Made by a program: the position numbers and the translations under genes. This document shows, piece by piece, positions 9,338 through 19,898 of a DNA stretch of 64,000 nucleotides. Location of the stretch: positions 1 through 64,000 of the forward strand of contig JAGFNQ010005669.1 in assembly GCA_024364735.1 (NCBI GenBank), in the 5' to 3' direction. The notes under the pieces are model-generated. The model did not search any database, had not been told where the DNA came from, and worked only from the letters and a program-made list of their open reading frames with translations. The number at the start of each line of letters is the position of its first letter. Position 1 is the stretch's first letter. Source of the DNA: Boesenbergia rotunda (taxonomy: Eukaryota; Streptophyta; Magnoliopsida; Zingiberales; Zingiberaceae).

Positions 9338-12261
9338 TGTCACGCCCCGAGACCCAGGAGCCGCTGATCCAATAGAAAATCGGACAGCACCTCCCTTGTC
9401 CGGCGGATAATTTACACATACACACAGATAATATAACACAACCACGCAGTTTAAAGGGCCTCAGGCCTCCAATCCACACATATATAACTGCATATATGAC
9501 TAATACGTCGTAAAACCAAAATCCGAACTCACCTGAGCTGCCAGGGGGCAGGAACAAAGCCAAAACCAAACGAAGTCCAACATAGGACTCAAAAATACAA
9601 TACCATCGAATAAAACGTGCATACATGGTTAAAACATCACAACGGAAGCATAGGAATACTACAGGATCCATAACAAAACAACGAAAACCAAAAAGAGCTC
9701 CTCTGGAGCTGGGGACTGGCGGCTCGGGATCTCCTCGCAGACCTCAACATGAAATAAACATGTATGGCAACGGGGTGAGTCCATAGCTCAGCGAATACCC
9801 AACAGATATGCATAGAAAGTTATACTAACAACAAGAGTTCCGCTAATACAGTCTCATATCAACAAGAGGGAAAGACTGGAACTGAAAATACTGGGTAGAT
9901 ACATACCTGAATCCATCTAACCTGGAAAGTGGGTAAGGAATACCAAAGGAAAACAATAGGCATATAAGCACAGATAACAAGTCTCCAGTATATGCGATGT
10001 CAAACAAGTGCGGCAAATAAGTGCAGCAAACAATGCAAGATGCAAAGTATGCACATGGTGCAATGACATGTGTCACCCCTGACACCAGACAGAATCATCG
10101 TACACCTGTCATAGGGACGTCTGAACGGGAAGGGCTCTGACAACTGTACACCCTGCCATCACTGCTCCTGAGTGACTGGGTGGACAGGATGCTGGTGGAG
10201 ACTCCGCTCCGACCCCAAGCAATGGGGGAGTCAAGCTCTAATCTCCTCGTGGCTCAGTACGAGAAGGGATCCCTGCTTGCTATCACGCCCGTGCTCACCC
10301 TCCTCATAGTGGCCGAACGGAGCAATACAGGGCAAATGCACACATCTACGGTATCCACTAACCCATGAGTGGCCGTGTGTGCATGTCATGTACCGGAAAA
10401 CGATTAGGCTCAACCACAAGGGAGTCGCTGATCGCCGGCATGCAACAGTGCAAGGATGGTGTATGATAGATACACATACCTCCCTCCCAAGTCCTCAGTA
10501 TACTAAGTCTCAGTTTGAAATCCTATAACAGGAAATACAGGTAACCTACAAGGTATACTGACCGGAAAACTACCAATCCCTTAAGGTCAAATGCAGGAGA
10601 CAATACCACAATCTCTAGCATACAAATGGATATGACAATACTTGAGACTGTATGGAACTAACAGCAGAATAACTCAGGGATGTACAACAAGTATCCAGAA
10701 CTGGCATAATAAACAGGGATAAACAACAATATCCAGAACAAACATAATAACCAGGGATAACGTAGAATCTTACTGCTATCTATAACATTCTATGCATAAC
10801 AAAATGACAATATCAAGATAGATAAGTCAAAGGGTACCCGCCTCCAAGAGTGAAGTCCGTATCGATCGAGACAGAACCACCCGCCAAAATAAGTAACAAT
10901 AAATCCGATCAAGCTCCTGTATCAAGGGTGTAATTTAATTAGCTATTACACAAATAACAACTAGCTAATTAATCCCTAATCCGTTTTAGGGTTTACCGAA
11001 TCCGTCCTTTTCCAGTTGATTACCCTTGTAATTAAGATTAGATTTACTTTGAAGGTAAACCCGAATTCACGTTCCTTAAGCTTAGGTTGTTAGGTTTAAG
11101 TTTCAAATTAAACCTAACCCCTCCAAATTCCAAATTCTTGTATCTATGCAGCCATTAACCTAATGTTCCAATTAAACCCAATAGCCACAACTAGATAATC
11201 CAGTTTCCATTCAAGTATAACTACACTGCTAGCAAGATCTCAGCAGGATATCAAATGGCAACAACTAAGGCAAGACTAAATAAACCCCAATTGAGATTAC
11301 CTCTTATAACGATTTCCAATTGCGACTCATTAACTCAGCAGCCATCCAATTCGTGAGGGATTCTACAGCTAGTCAAACCACAGATTCCATTCAATTTAGG
11401 GATCAATGTCACAGACCTAACCAATCTACTGAAAATCCAAATCAAACCAACATACACAATCTATCCTTACCTAAGTTGTTGCTCACGCAGTCCCTCTCCG
11501 TTCAGCTGTAAATCCTCGCCAAGGAATCGAGCAACCAATCTCCACAGAGAAGAACCGGAGCAATCCCTAAATCAGAATACAAGTGATATCACCATCCCCT
11601 CTCAATTCTTCCATAGATCTGATGCTAGAACCCAAAGGAAAATTGACAGCTTACCCTAATCAAAGCCGTCGACAGTGTCCTAGCTTCCTCCCCTGCCGTC
11701 GACTGAAGGGCACCCTTTGATCTGCCAATCCCGGGTAGGGGTAGACAAGGGTCGCGGGTAGAGTGACGAGGAAGGAGGAGAAGCTGCCGACCTAGGGAGC
11801 TCGATGGCTGGAATCGAGACCGCGAGGGGTCGGTAGAGTGCTACAAGACGGAGAGGCGTCGGCTGAGGAGTCGGCTTTCAATCGGGAGAGGCACAGCTAG
11901 AGCACGCGGCCGAGGGGGTGGAGCAGCAATCGGCTATCTGCGGCTGTGCCCGAGCGGAGAGAAGAGAGGGAGATGATGAAGAAGGGTGTCGGCTGCGGTG
12001 AGTGTGGAGGAAACGGATGGGCCAATGCAGTGAGCCCTAATCGGCTCTTATATTAGCATTTTTGCATTTTAGTCCAGCCATTTTCAACCTATTTGCAAGA
12101 ACACCCCTAGGCTTAAGATTATATACGCTATAGCCCTTGTAACTATTCGTTTTAATTACAAGTAAATCCCTAATTTATGTCCAAGACTTCAGAAACCCTT
12201 GAACCTTCCCGGTAATCCTCCGAAACTTTTCGGGACCTGGTAAAAAATATCGGATTTAACA
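9338..12261 (-). repeat. 3' LTR of Gypsy-1 (2,924 bp)
   Basis: It starts TGTCACGCCCCGAGAC and ends ATTTAACA, next to the polypurine tract. It is the longer LTR copy. It retains 11576-12135, absent from the other LTR, which includes GC-rich sequence and a possible minus-strand TATA (AATATAAGAG near 12050). Predicted small ORFs inside are not conserved between LTRs beyond what nucleotide identity explains. Confidence 0.92.
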
Positions 12262-12273
12262 TCCTCCCCCACT
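12262..12273 (-). other. Polypurine tract of Gypsy-1
   Basis: The minus strand reads GTGGGGGAGGA immediately before the 3' LTR (TGTTAAAT...). This is the plus-strand primer site and confirms the element's orientation. Confidence 0.85.
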
Positions 12274-12372
12274 AATAAAAATTTGGTCCCCAAATTTCGA
12301 TATTCACTATATTAAAACACTATCAAGAAGTATGCTGATATAAATACTGAACAGTAACTAATCACGCATACC

Positions 12373-13182
12373 TCAAGTGAACAGGTGGGGGTAGCGAGCT
12401 CGAATGACATCCTCAAGCTCCCAAGTAGCCTCCTCATCTGAGTGATGCTGCCATCCGACTTTAACCAGCCGGATTGTCTTGTTCCGCAACTGACGCTCCC
12501 GATGACCCAAAATCCGTACAGGAATCTCCTCGTAAGTCGCGTTAGGCTGGAGTGGAACTGAGACATCCGACAACACGTGTGAAGGGTCTGGCATGTATTT
12601 TCTCAGCATGGATACGTGAAATACATCATGTACACCGGTAATAGATGGTGGAAGAGCCAAACGATAAGCAACTGCTCCAACCCTCTCCAGAATCTGGAAC
12701 GGACCGATGTAGCACGGAGCAAGCTTCCCTCGAAGACCGAATCGTTTCACTCCCTTCGTGGGTGAAACGCGCAGAAATACATGATCACCTACGGAGAACT
12801 CCAGAGGTCTCCGTCTCCGGTCGGCATAGCTCTTCTGACGATCCTGCTCCTCAGATATCCTGCGTCTGATGGTATGGACTAACTCTGCCTCGTGCTGAGC
12901 TCTCTGAGGTCCTAACAGCTGGGATTCCCCAATCTCCTCCCAGAGGATGGGTGTCTGACAAGGCCTCCCATACAACGCCTCATACGGTGCCATCTGGATA
13001 GCCGCATGATAGCTGTTGTTGTAGGCGAACTCGACAAGATGCAAATGATCCTCCCAATTGCCTCCAAAATCCATAACACAGGCTCGCAGTAAGTCCTCCA
13101 AGGTCTGGATAGTACGCTCTGACTGACCATCGGTCTGCGGATGGAAGGCAGTACTAAATCTAAGCTCGGTACCCATGGCCTT
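12373..13182 (-). pseudogene. Gypsy-1 integrase C-terminal half with chromodomain
   Basis: This continues pol in the same frame after a TAG at 13183-13185. It begins with FHPQTDGQSERTIQTLE, which holds the catalytic glutamate of the D,D-35-E integrase core. The GPFQILERVGAVAYRLALP integrase C-terminal (GPF/Y) region follows. It ends in a chromodomain with VKVGWQHHSDEEATWELE, expected to bind modified histones and steer integration to heterochromatin. The frame is open for 267 codons. Expression would need suppression of the upstream stop. Confidence 0.9.
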
Positions 13183-13806
13183 CTACAGACTCCGCCAGAA
13201 ACGTGAGGTGAAGCGCGGATCTCGGTCAGAGATGATACTCAGCGGTATGCCGTGCAATCTGATGATCTCTCTGCAGTACAGCTCTGCTAATCTATCTAAT
13301 GAATCGGTCCTCCGAATAGCTAGAAAGTGCGCGGATTTGGTCAATCGATCAACGATCACCCAAATCGCGTCAAGGCCTCGTCTGGTCCTAGGCAATCCCA
13401 CCACGAAATCCATAGTAATGTGTTCCCACTTCCACTCGGGAATGGGAATACTCTGAAGTAGTCCAGCAGGTCTCTGGTGCTCAGCCTTAACCTGCTGGCA
13501 AACTAGACATCTAGCTACAAAGTCCGCGATGTCTTTCTTCATGCCGTTCCACCAGTAGGAACGCCTCAGGTCTCGATACATGCGGGTCCCGCCCGGGTGG
13601 ATAGCAAATCGGGAACGATGTGCCTCCTGCAGTAACTCCTCTCGGATCGGATGTGACTCGGGTACACATAGTCTCCCTCGGAAGTAGAGAGTACCCTCGT
13701 CATCTCTGGTGAACTCAGTCTGCTGTGCTGAAGCCATCTGGCTGCCAAGGGACTGCAGGTGCTGATCGGTGGCCTGGGCCTCTCGAATCCTCATCCGGAT
13801 GGAAGA
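13183..13806 (-). pseudogene. Gypsy-1 integrase N-terminal zinc finger and core
   Basis: It lies in the same frame as the RT segment, separated from it by a TAG at 13807-13809. It contains the HHCC zinc-binding region ending CLVCQQVK, and the start of the catalytic core with MDFVVGLP (first Asp) and SDRDPRFTS (second Asp). The product would insert the cDNA into the genome. A TAG at 13183-13185 follows RFWRSL, just before the segment carrying the catalytic Glu, so integrase is truncated unless the stop is read through. Confidence 0.9.
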
Positions 13807-16310
13807 CTAAGCAACTATGGTCGCCAGAATACCCCTCTCAGTCTGCCCCTGCTCCTCTAAGCCCAACTCTGAGAAACCCTGAACTAGCTCGGTAACTGAT
13901 GCCAGGAGGCAGGCCAAAGTCCCTCTGGACTTCCTGCTCAATGCGTCCGCCACAACATTAGCTTTTCCCGGATGGTAGCTAATGGTGCAATCATAATCCT
14001 TAAGGAACTCCATCCACCTCCTCTGTCGGAGGTTGAGCTCCTTCTGCGTAAACAGATACTTGAGACTCTTATGATCAGTGAAGATCTCAAAGGTAATACC
14101 GTATAGGTGGTGCCTCCAGATTTTTAGCGCAAAGATAATAGCTGTAAACTCTAAATCATGAACTGGGTAGTTCTTCTCATGCTCCTTCAGCTGTCGAGAA
14201 GCATAAGACACTACCCACCCGTGCTGCATCAAAACGGCGCCCAGTCCCTGATAAGATGCATCCGTATAAAGCACAAATCCGTCCTCTCCTGATGGAAGAA
14301 CGAGGACGGGTGCCGACACTAATCTCTGCTTCAGCTCCTGGAAACTAGCCTCACAAGCCTCTGTCCATGTGAACTTCATGCCTTTCCTGGTAAGGCGTGT
14401 CAGTGGCACAGCAATAGTGGAAAATCCCTCTACAAATCGTCGGTAATATCCGGCCAAACCCAAGAAACTACGAACCTCAGTAATTGACTTCGGCTGCTCC
14501 CAGCTGGTAACAGCCTCGATTTTCTGGGGATCTACTGAGATGCCTCTGCTAGATACCACGTGTCCCAGAAAACCTACTGATGACAACCAGAAGGCACACT
14601 TGCTGAACTTCGCATATAAACGCTCTCGTCTGAGAGTCTCCAATACGATGCGAAGATGTTGTGCATGCTCCTCCTCAGAATGTGAGTAAACTAAGATGTC
14701 ATCAATGAATACTATGACGAATTGATCCAGATACTGCAGAAATACGCGGTTCATCAAGTCCATGAATACCGCTGGAGCATTGGTAAGCCCAAATGGCATT
14801 ACCAAAAACTCATAGTGTCCATATCTGGTGCGGAACGCTGTCTTCTGGACGTCTGACTCTCTGACCCTCAACTGATGATATCCGGATCGCAGATCAATCC
14901 TGGAATACACAGATGTGCCCCTAAGCTGATCAAACAAATCCTCAATCCGTGGCAGGGGGTACTTGTTCTTGATGGTCACTGCATTCAACTGTCGGTAGTC
15001 GATGCACAACCTCAAAGAACCGTCTTTCTTCTTCACGAAGAGAACTGAGGAACCCCATGGTGAGACACTAGGTCTGATGAATCCCCTGTCCAATAACTCC
15101 TGGAGTTGGACCTTCAGCTCGTCCAACTCTCTCGGTGCCATACGGTACGGAGCTTTCGATGCCGGCGAAGTCCCCTGTATCAGCTCAATAGTGAACTCCA
15201 CTTGCCTCCTGGGAGGCAAACCTGGTAGCTCCTCTGGAAATACGTCCTGATATTCTCGGACCATTGGGACGTCCGAGAGCGGAGGGCTACTGCTGTCGTC
15301 GGTGCTAATAAATGATAGTAAGAAACCCTGACATCCGCGAGATAGTAGTCTCTGTGCCTGAAGCGCAGAAATAACCGATAAGCCCTCATCCCTGATGCCA
15401 GTGATATCCCACGAGGGTTGGTCCGGAGGCCGGAAGGTGACCACCCTCATCTGGCAATCGACTGTGGCATGATACGCGGTAAGGATGTCCATACCAATAA
15501 TAATATCGAAGTCCACCATCTCCAGAACTAACAGATTAACCGTGAGGGTAATACTACCGAAATCTAATGGGCATGCTCTGACCTCCTGTGTGATACTCAA
15601 GATCTCTCCTGAGGGTAAGGATACAGATAACCCCTGTAGTATAGCGGTAGCCAATCTACCAATCCTACTCATGAATATCCGCGATATGAAGGAGTAAGAA
15701 CTACCCGTATCAACTAATAGCTCAGCAGGAAAGGCATAAAGAGAAATAGTACCGCGGAATACCGATCCGTCGGCTCGCTGGGCCTCCTCCCGCATGACAT
15801 CATATATCCGACCAGTCTCAGGCGGTGGTGGTACTGCTGGGTACTGCTGCGATGGGTCGGCTGGGTACTGTTGAGGTGGGAACTGCTTCTGAGACTGATG
15901 CTGCTGAACTGACCCTCCCACCGAGTACTGAGGCTGCTGCATCACAGGCTGATAAACTGGATAGGTCTGCTGTGGAGGTCCTGCAGCTGAGCTCTGGGAT
16001 AAGGCTGGGGTGTAACTGGCCTCATGTCCTAGCATACCGTAAGCAGGTGCTGGTGGGGCGGCATACGGCTGGCGGAATGAAGGTTGCGTCCTCCGTCCGC
16101 CTCTCTGAGCTCCTGACTGTCCTGAATGTCCAGTCTGGCTAGTGGCTCCCGTCCCCTCATTTTGTGCCTTCAAGGCACAGTCCCTGCTCAAATGTCCTGG
16201 TAATCTGCAGTAGTAGCAAACGGCCTGCTCCAGGCGACAGTTTGCTACTACGTGCTCTCGGGATCCGCAACGGGTACAGTAAGATGGCTGTACAGTCTTC
16301 TTCCTGCTGA
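13807..16310 (-). CDS. Gypsy-1 zinc knuckles, protease, reverse transcriptase and RNase H
   Basis: The open frame extends to 16482, but homology starts at about 16310, where the gag frame shifts into this one. It holds two CCHC knuckles, CTRCGSREHVVANC and CYYCRLPGHLSRDC. An aspartic protease with LVDTGSSYSF follows near residue 257 of the ORF, then reverse transcriptase with the catalytic FIDDILVYS near residue 592, and RNase H beginning LYTDASYQGLGAVL near residue 740. All key RT and protease residues are intact. It ends at a TAG (13807-13809) after the RNase H-integrase linker. Confidence 0.93.
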
Positions 16311-16897
16311 GAAGACTGGAAGGATCCGGTAGAAGAACGTCTCGACTTCTGGGACCTAGAGGATGCCCCAGAAGTGCCAGAAGCTGCCTGAGTGTGGCGG
16401 CCGCGCTTCTGTCCAGTAGTCTGCGGCTGCTGTGGCTGAGCTGAGTCTGTCGTAGCCTGTTTCCCCTTCTTCTTACCCCCAAATAATCTGTGCTGAGTCA
16501 TCTCAATAACGAGCGCTCGCTCTAAGGCCTCTCGATAGGAGGTCGGGACAAATCCTGACATCCGAGTCTGAATATATGCCGCTAGACCCTGATGAAACTG
16601 AGTCATCCTCTCCATGTCGTCCGCAACCAGGTGGGGGCAATACTTTGATAGGCGGTTAAACTCTGCCTCATACTCTAGTACTGATCGGTCTCCCTGCTGG
16701 AGAAATATGAAATCCTGTCGTCTAGCCATACGGAACACTACTGGAAGGTACCTCGCCTCAAATGCCTCCCGGAATGTGTCCCAGGTGACATACTCCTCGC
16801 CAATAACGGTCTGCCGCGTAGTCCACCAGGCATAAACGACCCAAAGGTCCGAAACTCCTTGAACTAGGGTAAGTTGATCCTTCATTGATCGAGTCAA
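16157..16897 (-). pseudogene. Gypsy-1 Gag capsid domain
   Basis: Residues 30-150 fit the plant retrotransposon Gag domain: VTWDTFREAFEARYLP, then FLQQGDRSVLEYEAEFNRL, then MSGFVPTSYREALERAL. A Q/S-rich linker follows. Near 16305 the frame diverges from the zinc knuckles, which are in the pol frame, so one base was probably gained or lost there. The start Met at 16897 is the first in the frame but lies inside the usual Gag. About 630 bp between it and the PBS contain stops, so the N-terminus is decayed or starts elsewhere. Confidence 0.8.
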
Positions 16898-17527
16898 CTA
16901 CAGTAGGCAACCCTAGTGCTCGCTCAGCTAATAATAGCTGGAACACGTACTATAAATAGTACGGTCTAGAAAACCAAAATCCTTATCCTCCAATAGATTG
17001 TCGACATATTCAACCTTAGTTGTCCGTTTCAACAATCGGGGCTACTAGAGAATTTACATTCTCTGCTCCAAGATCTCGTCCGCAACATGTCACTAATCGC
17101 TCATATGAACGATCACGAATAAGATAGATTGACAACATGTCAATTCAACTAAAACAGGTTTACATATATCTATCCATCCAGTATGAATATATACGATCCC
17201 ACCAAACTGGGATAATCTAACCAATCTAAACTCTAATAGTGAATACTAAAAGTAGTATAGGTCCAGAAGATATACCTATATGCTGCCTGGAGAAGTCCTG
17301 TCGCTGCCAAGTCCCAAATTGCCGTCGCACGACTTTAAAAATCCGTAATGTACTCGGATGAATAACATCAAACCCGAGCTCCGACACCTACCAGTACAGT
17401 GTCAGATTTAAATTCCGAGAAATCCACGAATCGATGGTATCCCGCATCCTGGGCTTGATACCAAAAATAAATTGGTATCAGATAAACATCGTAAATCCAA
17501 AAGCACTTAAGGTATCCGACAACCTGA
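16898..17527 (-). other. Gypsy-1 leader region
   Basis: This is untranslated or decayed N-terminal gag sequence between the PBS and the recognisable capsid domain. A second copy of the motif GATACCAAAAATAAATTG lies at about 17457-17475, so a piece of the PBS-LTR junction seems locally duplicated. I recognised no protein in it. Confidence 0.5.
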
Positions 17528-17539
17528 GCTCTGATACCA
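17528..17539 (-). other. Primer-binding site of Gypsy-1
   Basis: The minus strand reads TGGTATCAGAGC, nine bases from the end of the 5' LTR. It is complementary to initiator tRNA-Met. Confidence 0.9.
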
Positions 17540-17548
17540 AAAATAAAT

Positions 17549-19898
17549 TGTCACGCCCCGAGACTCAGAGCCGCTGATCCAATAGAAAATCGGACAGCAC
17601 CTCCCTTGTCCGGCGGATAATTTACACATACACACAGATAATATAACACAACCACGCAGTTTAAAGGGCCTCAGGCCTCCAATCCACACATATATAACTG
17701 CATATATGACTAATACGTCGTAAAACCAAAATCCGAACTCACCTGAGCTGCCAGGGGGCAGGAACAAAGCCAAAACCAAACGAAGTCCAACATAGGACTC
17801 AAAAATACAATACCATCGAATAAAACGTGCATACATGGTTAAAACATCACAACGGAAGCATAGGAATACTACAGGGTCCATAACAAAACAACGGAAACCA
17901 AAAAGAGCTCCTCTGGAGCTGGGGACTGGCGGCTCGGGATCTCCTCGCAGACCTCAACCTGAAATAAACATGTATGGCAACGGGGTGAGTCCATAGCTCA
18001 GCGAATACCCAACAGATATGTATAGAAAGTTATACTAACAACAAGAGTTCCGCTAATACAGTCTCATATCAACAAGAGGGAAAGACTGGAACTGAAAATA
18101 CTGGGTAGCTACATACCTGAATCCATCTAACCTGGAAAGAGGGTAAGAAATACCAAAGGAAAACAATAGGCATATAAGCACAGATAACAAGTCTCCAGTA
18201 TATGCGATGTCAAACAAGTGCAGCAAACAATGCAAGATGCAAAGTATGCACATGGTGCAATGACATGTGTCACCCCTGACACCAGACAGAATCATCGTAC
18301 ACCTGTCATAGGGACGTCTGAACGGGTAGGGCTCTGACAACTGTACACCCTGCCATCACTGCTCCTGAGTGACCGAGTGGACAGGATGCTGGTGGAGACT
18401 CCGCTCTGACCCCAAGCAATGGGGGAGTCAAGCTCTCATCTCCTCGTGGCTCAGTACGAGAAGGGATCCCTGCTTGCTACCACGCCCGTGCTCACCCTCC
18501 TCATAGTGGCCGAACGGAGCAATACAGGGCAAATGCACACATCTACGGTATCCACTAACCCATGAGTGGTCGTGTGTGCATGTCATGTACCGGAAAACGA
18601 TTAGGCTCAACCACAAGGGAGTCGCTGATTGCCGGCATGCAACAGTGCAAGGATGGTGTATGATAGATACACATACCTCCCTCCCAAGTCCTCAGTATAC
18701 TAAGTCTCAGTCTGAAATCCTATAATAGGAAATACAGGTAACCTACAAGGTATACTGACCGGAAAACTACCAATCCCTCAAGGTTAAATGCAGGAGACAA
18801 TACCACGATCTCTAGCATACAAATGGATATGACAATACCTGAGACTGTATGGAACTAACAGCAGAATAACTCAGGGATGTACAACAAGTATCCAGAACTG
18901 GCATAATAAACAGGGATAAACAACAATATCCAGAACAAATATAATAACCAGGGATAGCGTAGAATCTTACTACTATCTATAACATTCTATGCATAACAAA
19001 ATGACAATATCAAGATAGATAAGTCAAAGGGTACCTGCCTCCAAGAGTGAAGTCCGTATTGATCGAGACAGAACCACCTGCCAAAATAAGTAACAATAAA
19101 TCCGATCAAGCTCCTGTATCAAGGGTGTAATTTAATTAGCTATTACACAAATAACAACTAGCTAATTAATCCCTAATCCGTTTTAGGGTTTACCGAATCC
19201 GTCCTTTTCCAGTTGATTACCCTTGTAATTAAGATTAGATTTACTTTGAAGGTAAACCCGAATTCACGTTCCTTAAGCTTAGGTTGTTAGGTTTAAGTTT
19301 CAAATTAAACCTAACCCCTCCAAATTCCAAATTCTTGTATCCATGCAGCCATTAACCTAATGTTCCAATTAAACCCAATAGCCACAACTAGATAATCCAG
19401 TTTCCATTCAAGTATAACTACACTGCTAGCAAGATCTCAGCAGGATATCAAATGGCAACAACTAAGGCAAGACTAAATAAACCCCAAATGAGATTACCTC
19501 TTATAACGATTTCCAATTGCGACTCATTAACTCAGCAGCCATCCAATTCGTGAGGGATTCTACAGCTAGTCAAACCACAAATTTCATTCAATTTAGGGAT
19601 CAATGTCACAGACCTAAACAATCTACTGAAAATCCAAATCAAACCAACATTCACAATCTATCCTTACCTAAGTTGTTGCTCACGCAGTCCCTCTCCGTTC
19701 AGCTGTAAATCCTCGCCAAGGAATCGAGCAACCAATCTCCACAGAGAAGAACCGGAGCAATCCCTAAATCAGCTTGTAACTATTCGTTTTAATTACAAGT
19801 AAATCCCTAATTTATGTCCAAGACTTCAGAAACCCTTGAACCTTCCCGGTAACCCTCCGAAACTTTTCGGGACCTGGTAAAAAATATCGGATTTAACA
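17549..19898 (-). repeat. 5' LTR of Gypsy-1 (2,350 bp, internal deletion)
   Basis: Termini are the same as the 3' LTR (TGTCACGCCCC...ATTTAACA), with few substitutions. It lacks the segment equivalent to 11576-12135. The junction at about 19773 reads AATCAG-CTTGTAAC. The deletion removes most of the U3 near the TG end, so the promoter may be lost. It abuts the inverted host solo LTR at 19899. Confidence 0.92.

Larger units (their letters stand above)
9338..19898 (-). mobile_element. Gypsy-1: nearly complete chromovirus-type Ty3/Gypsy retrotransposon
   Basis: Element order on the minus strand is 5' LTR (17549-19898), PBS (17528-17539), leader, gag, protease, reverse transcriptase, RNase H, integrase with a C-terminal chromodomain, polypurine tract and 3' LTR (9338-12261). 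The chromodomain and the initiator-Met PBS point to the Tekay/Del clade. The two LTRs are nearly identical apart from one 560-bp deletion, so insertion is relatively recent. The coding region has only two in-frame stops and one frameshift. It lies inside an older solo LTR of a related family in the opposite orientation. Confidence 0.92.
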
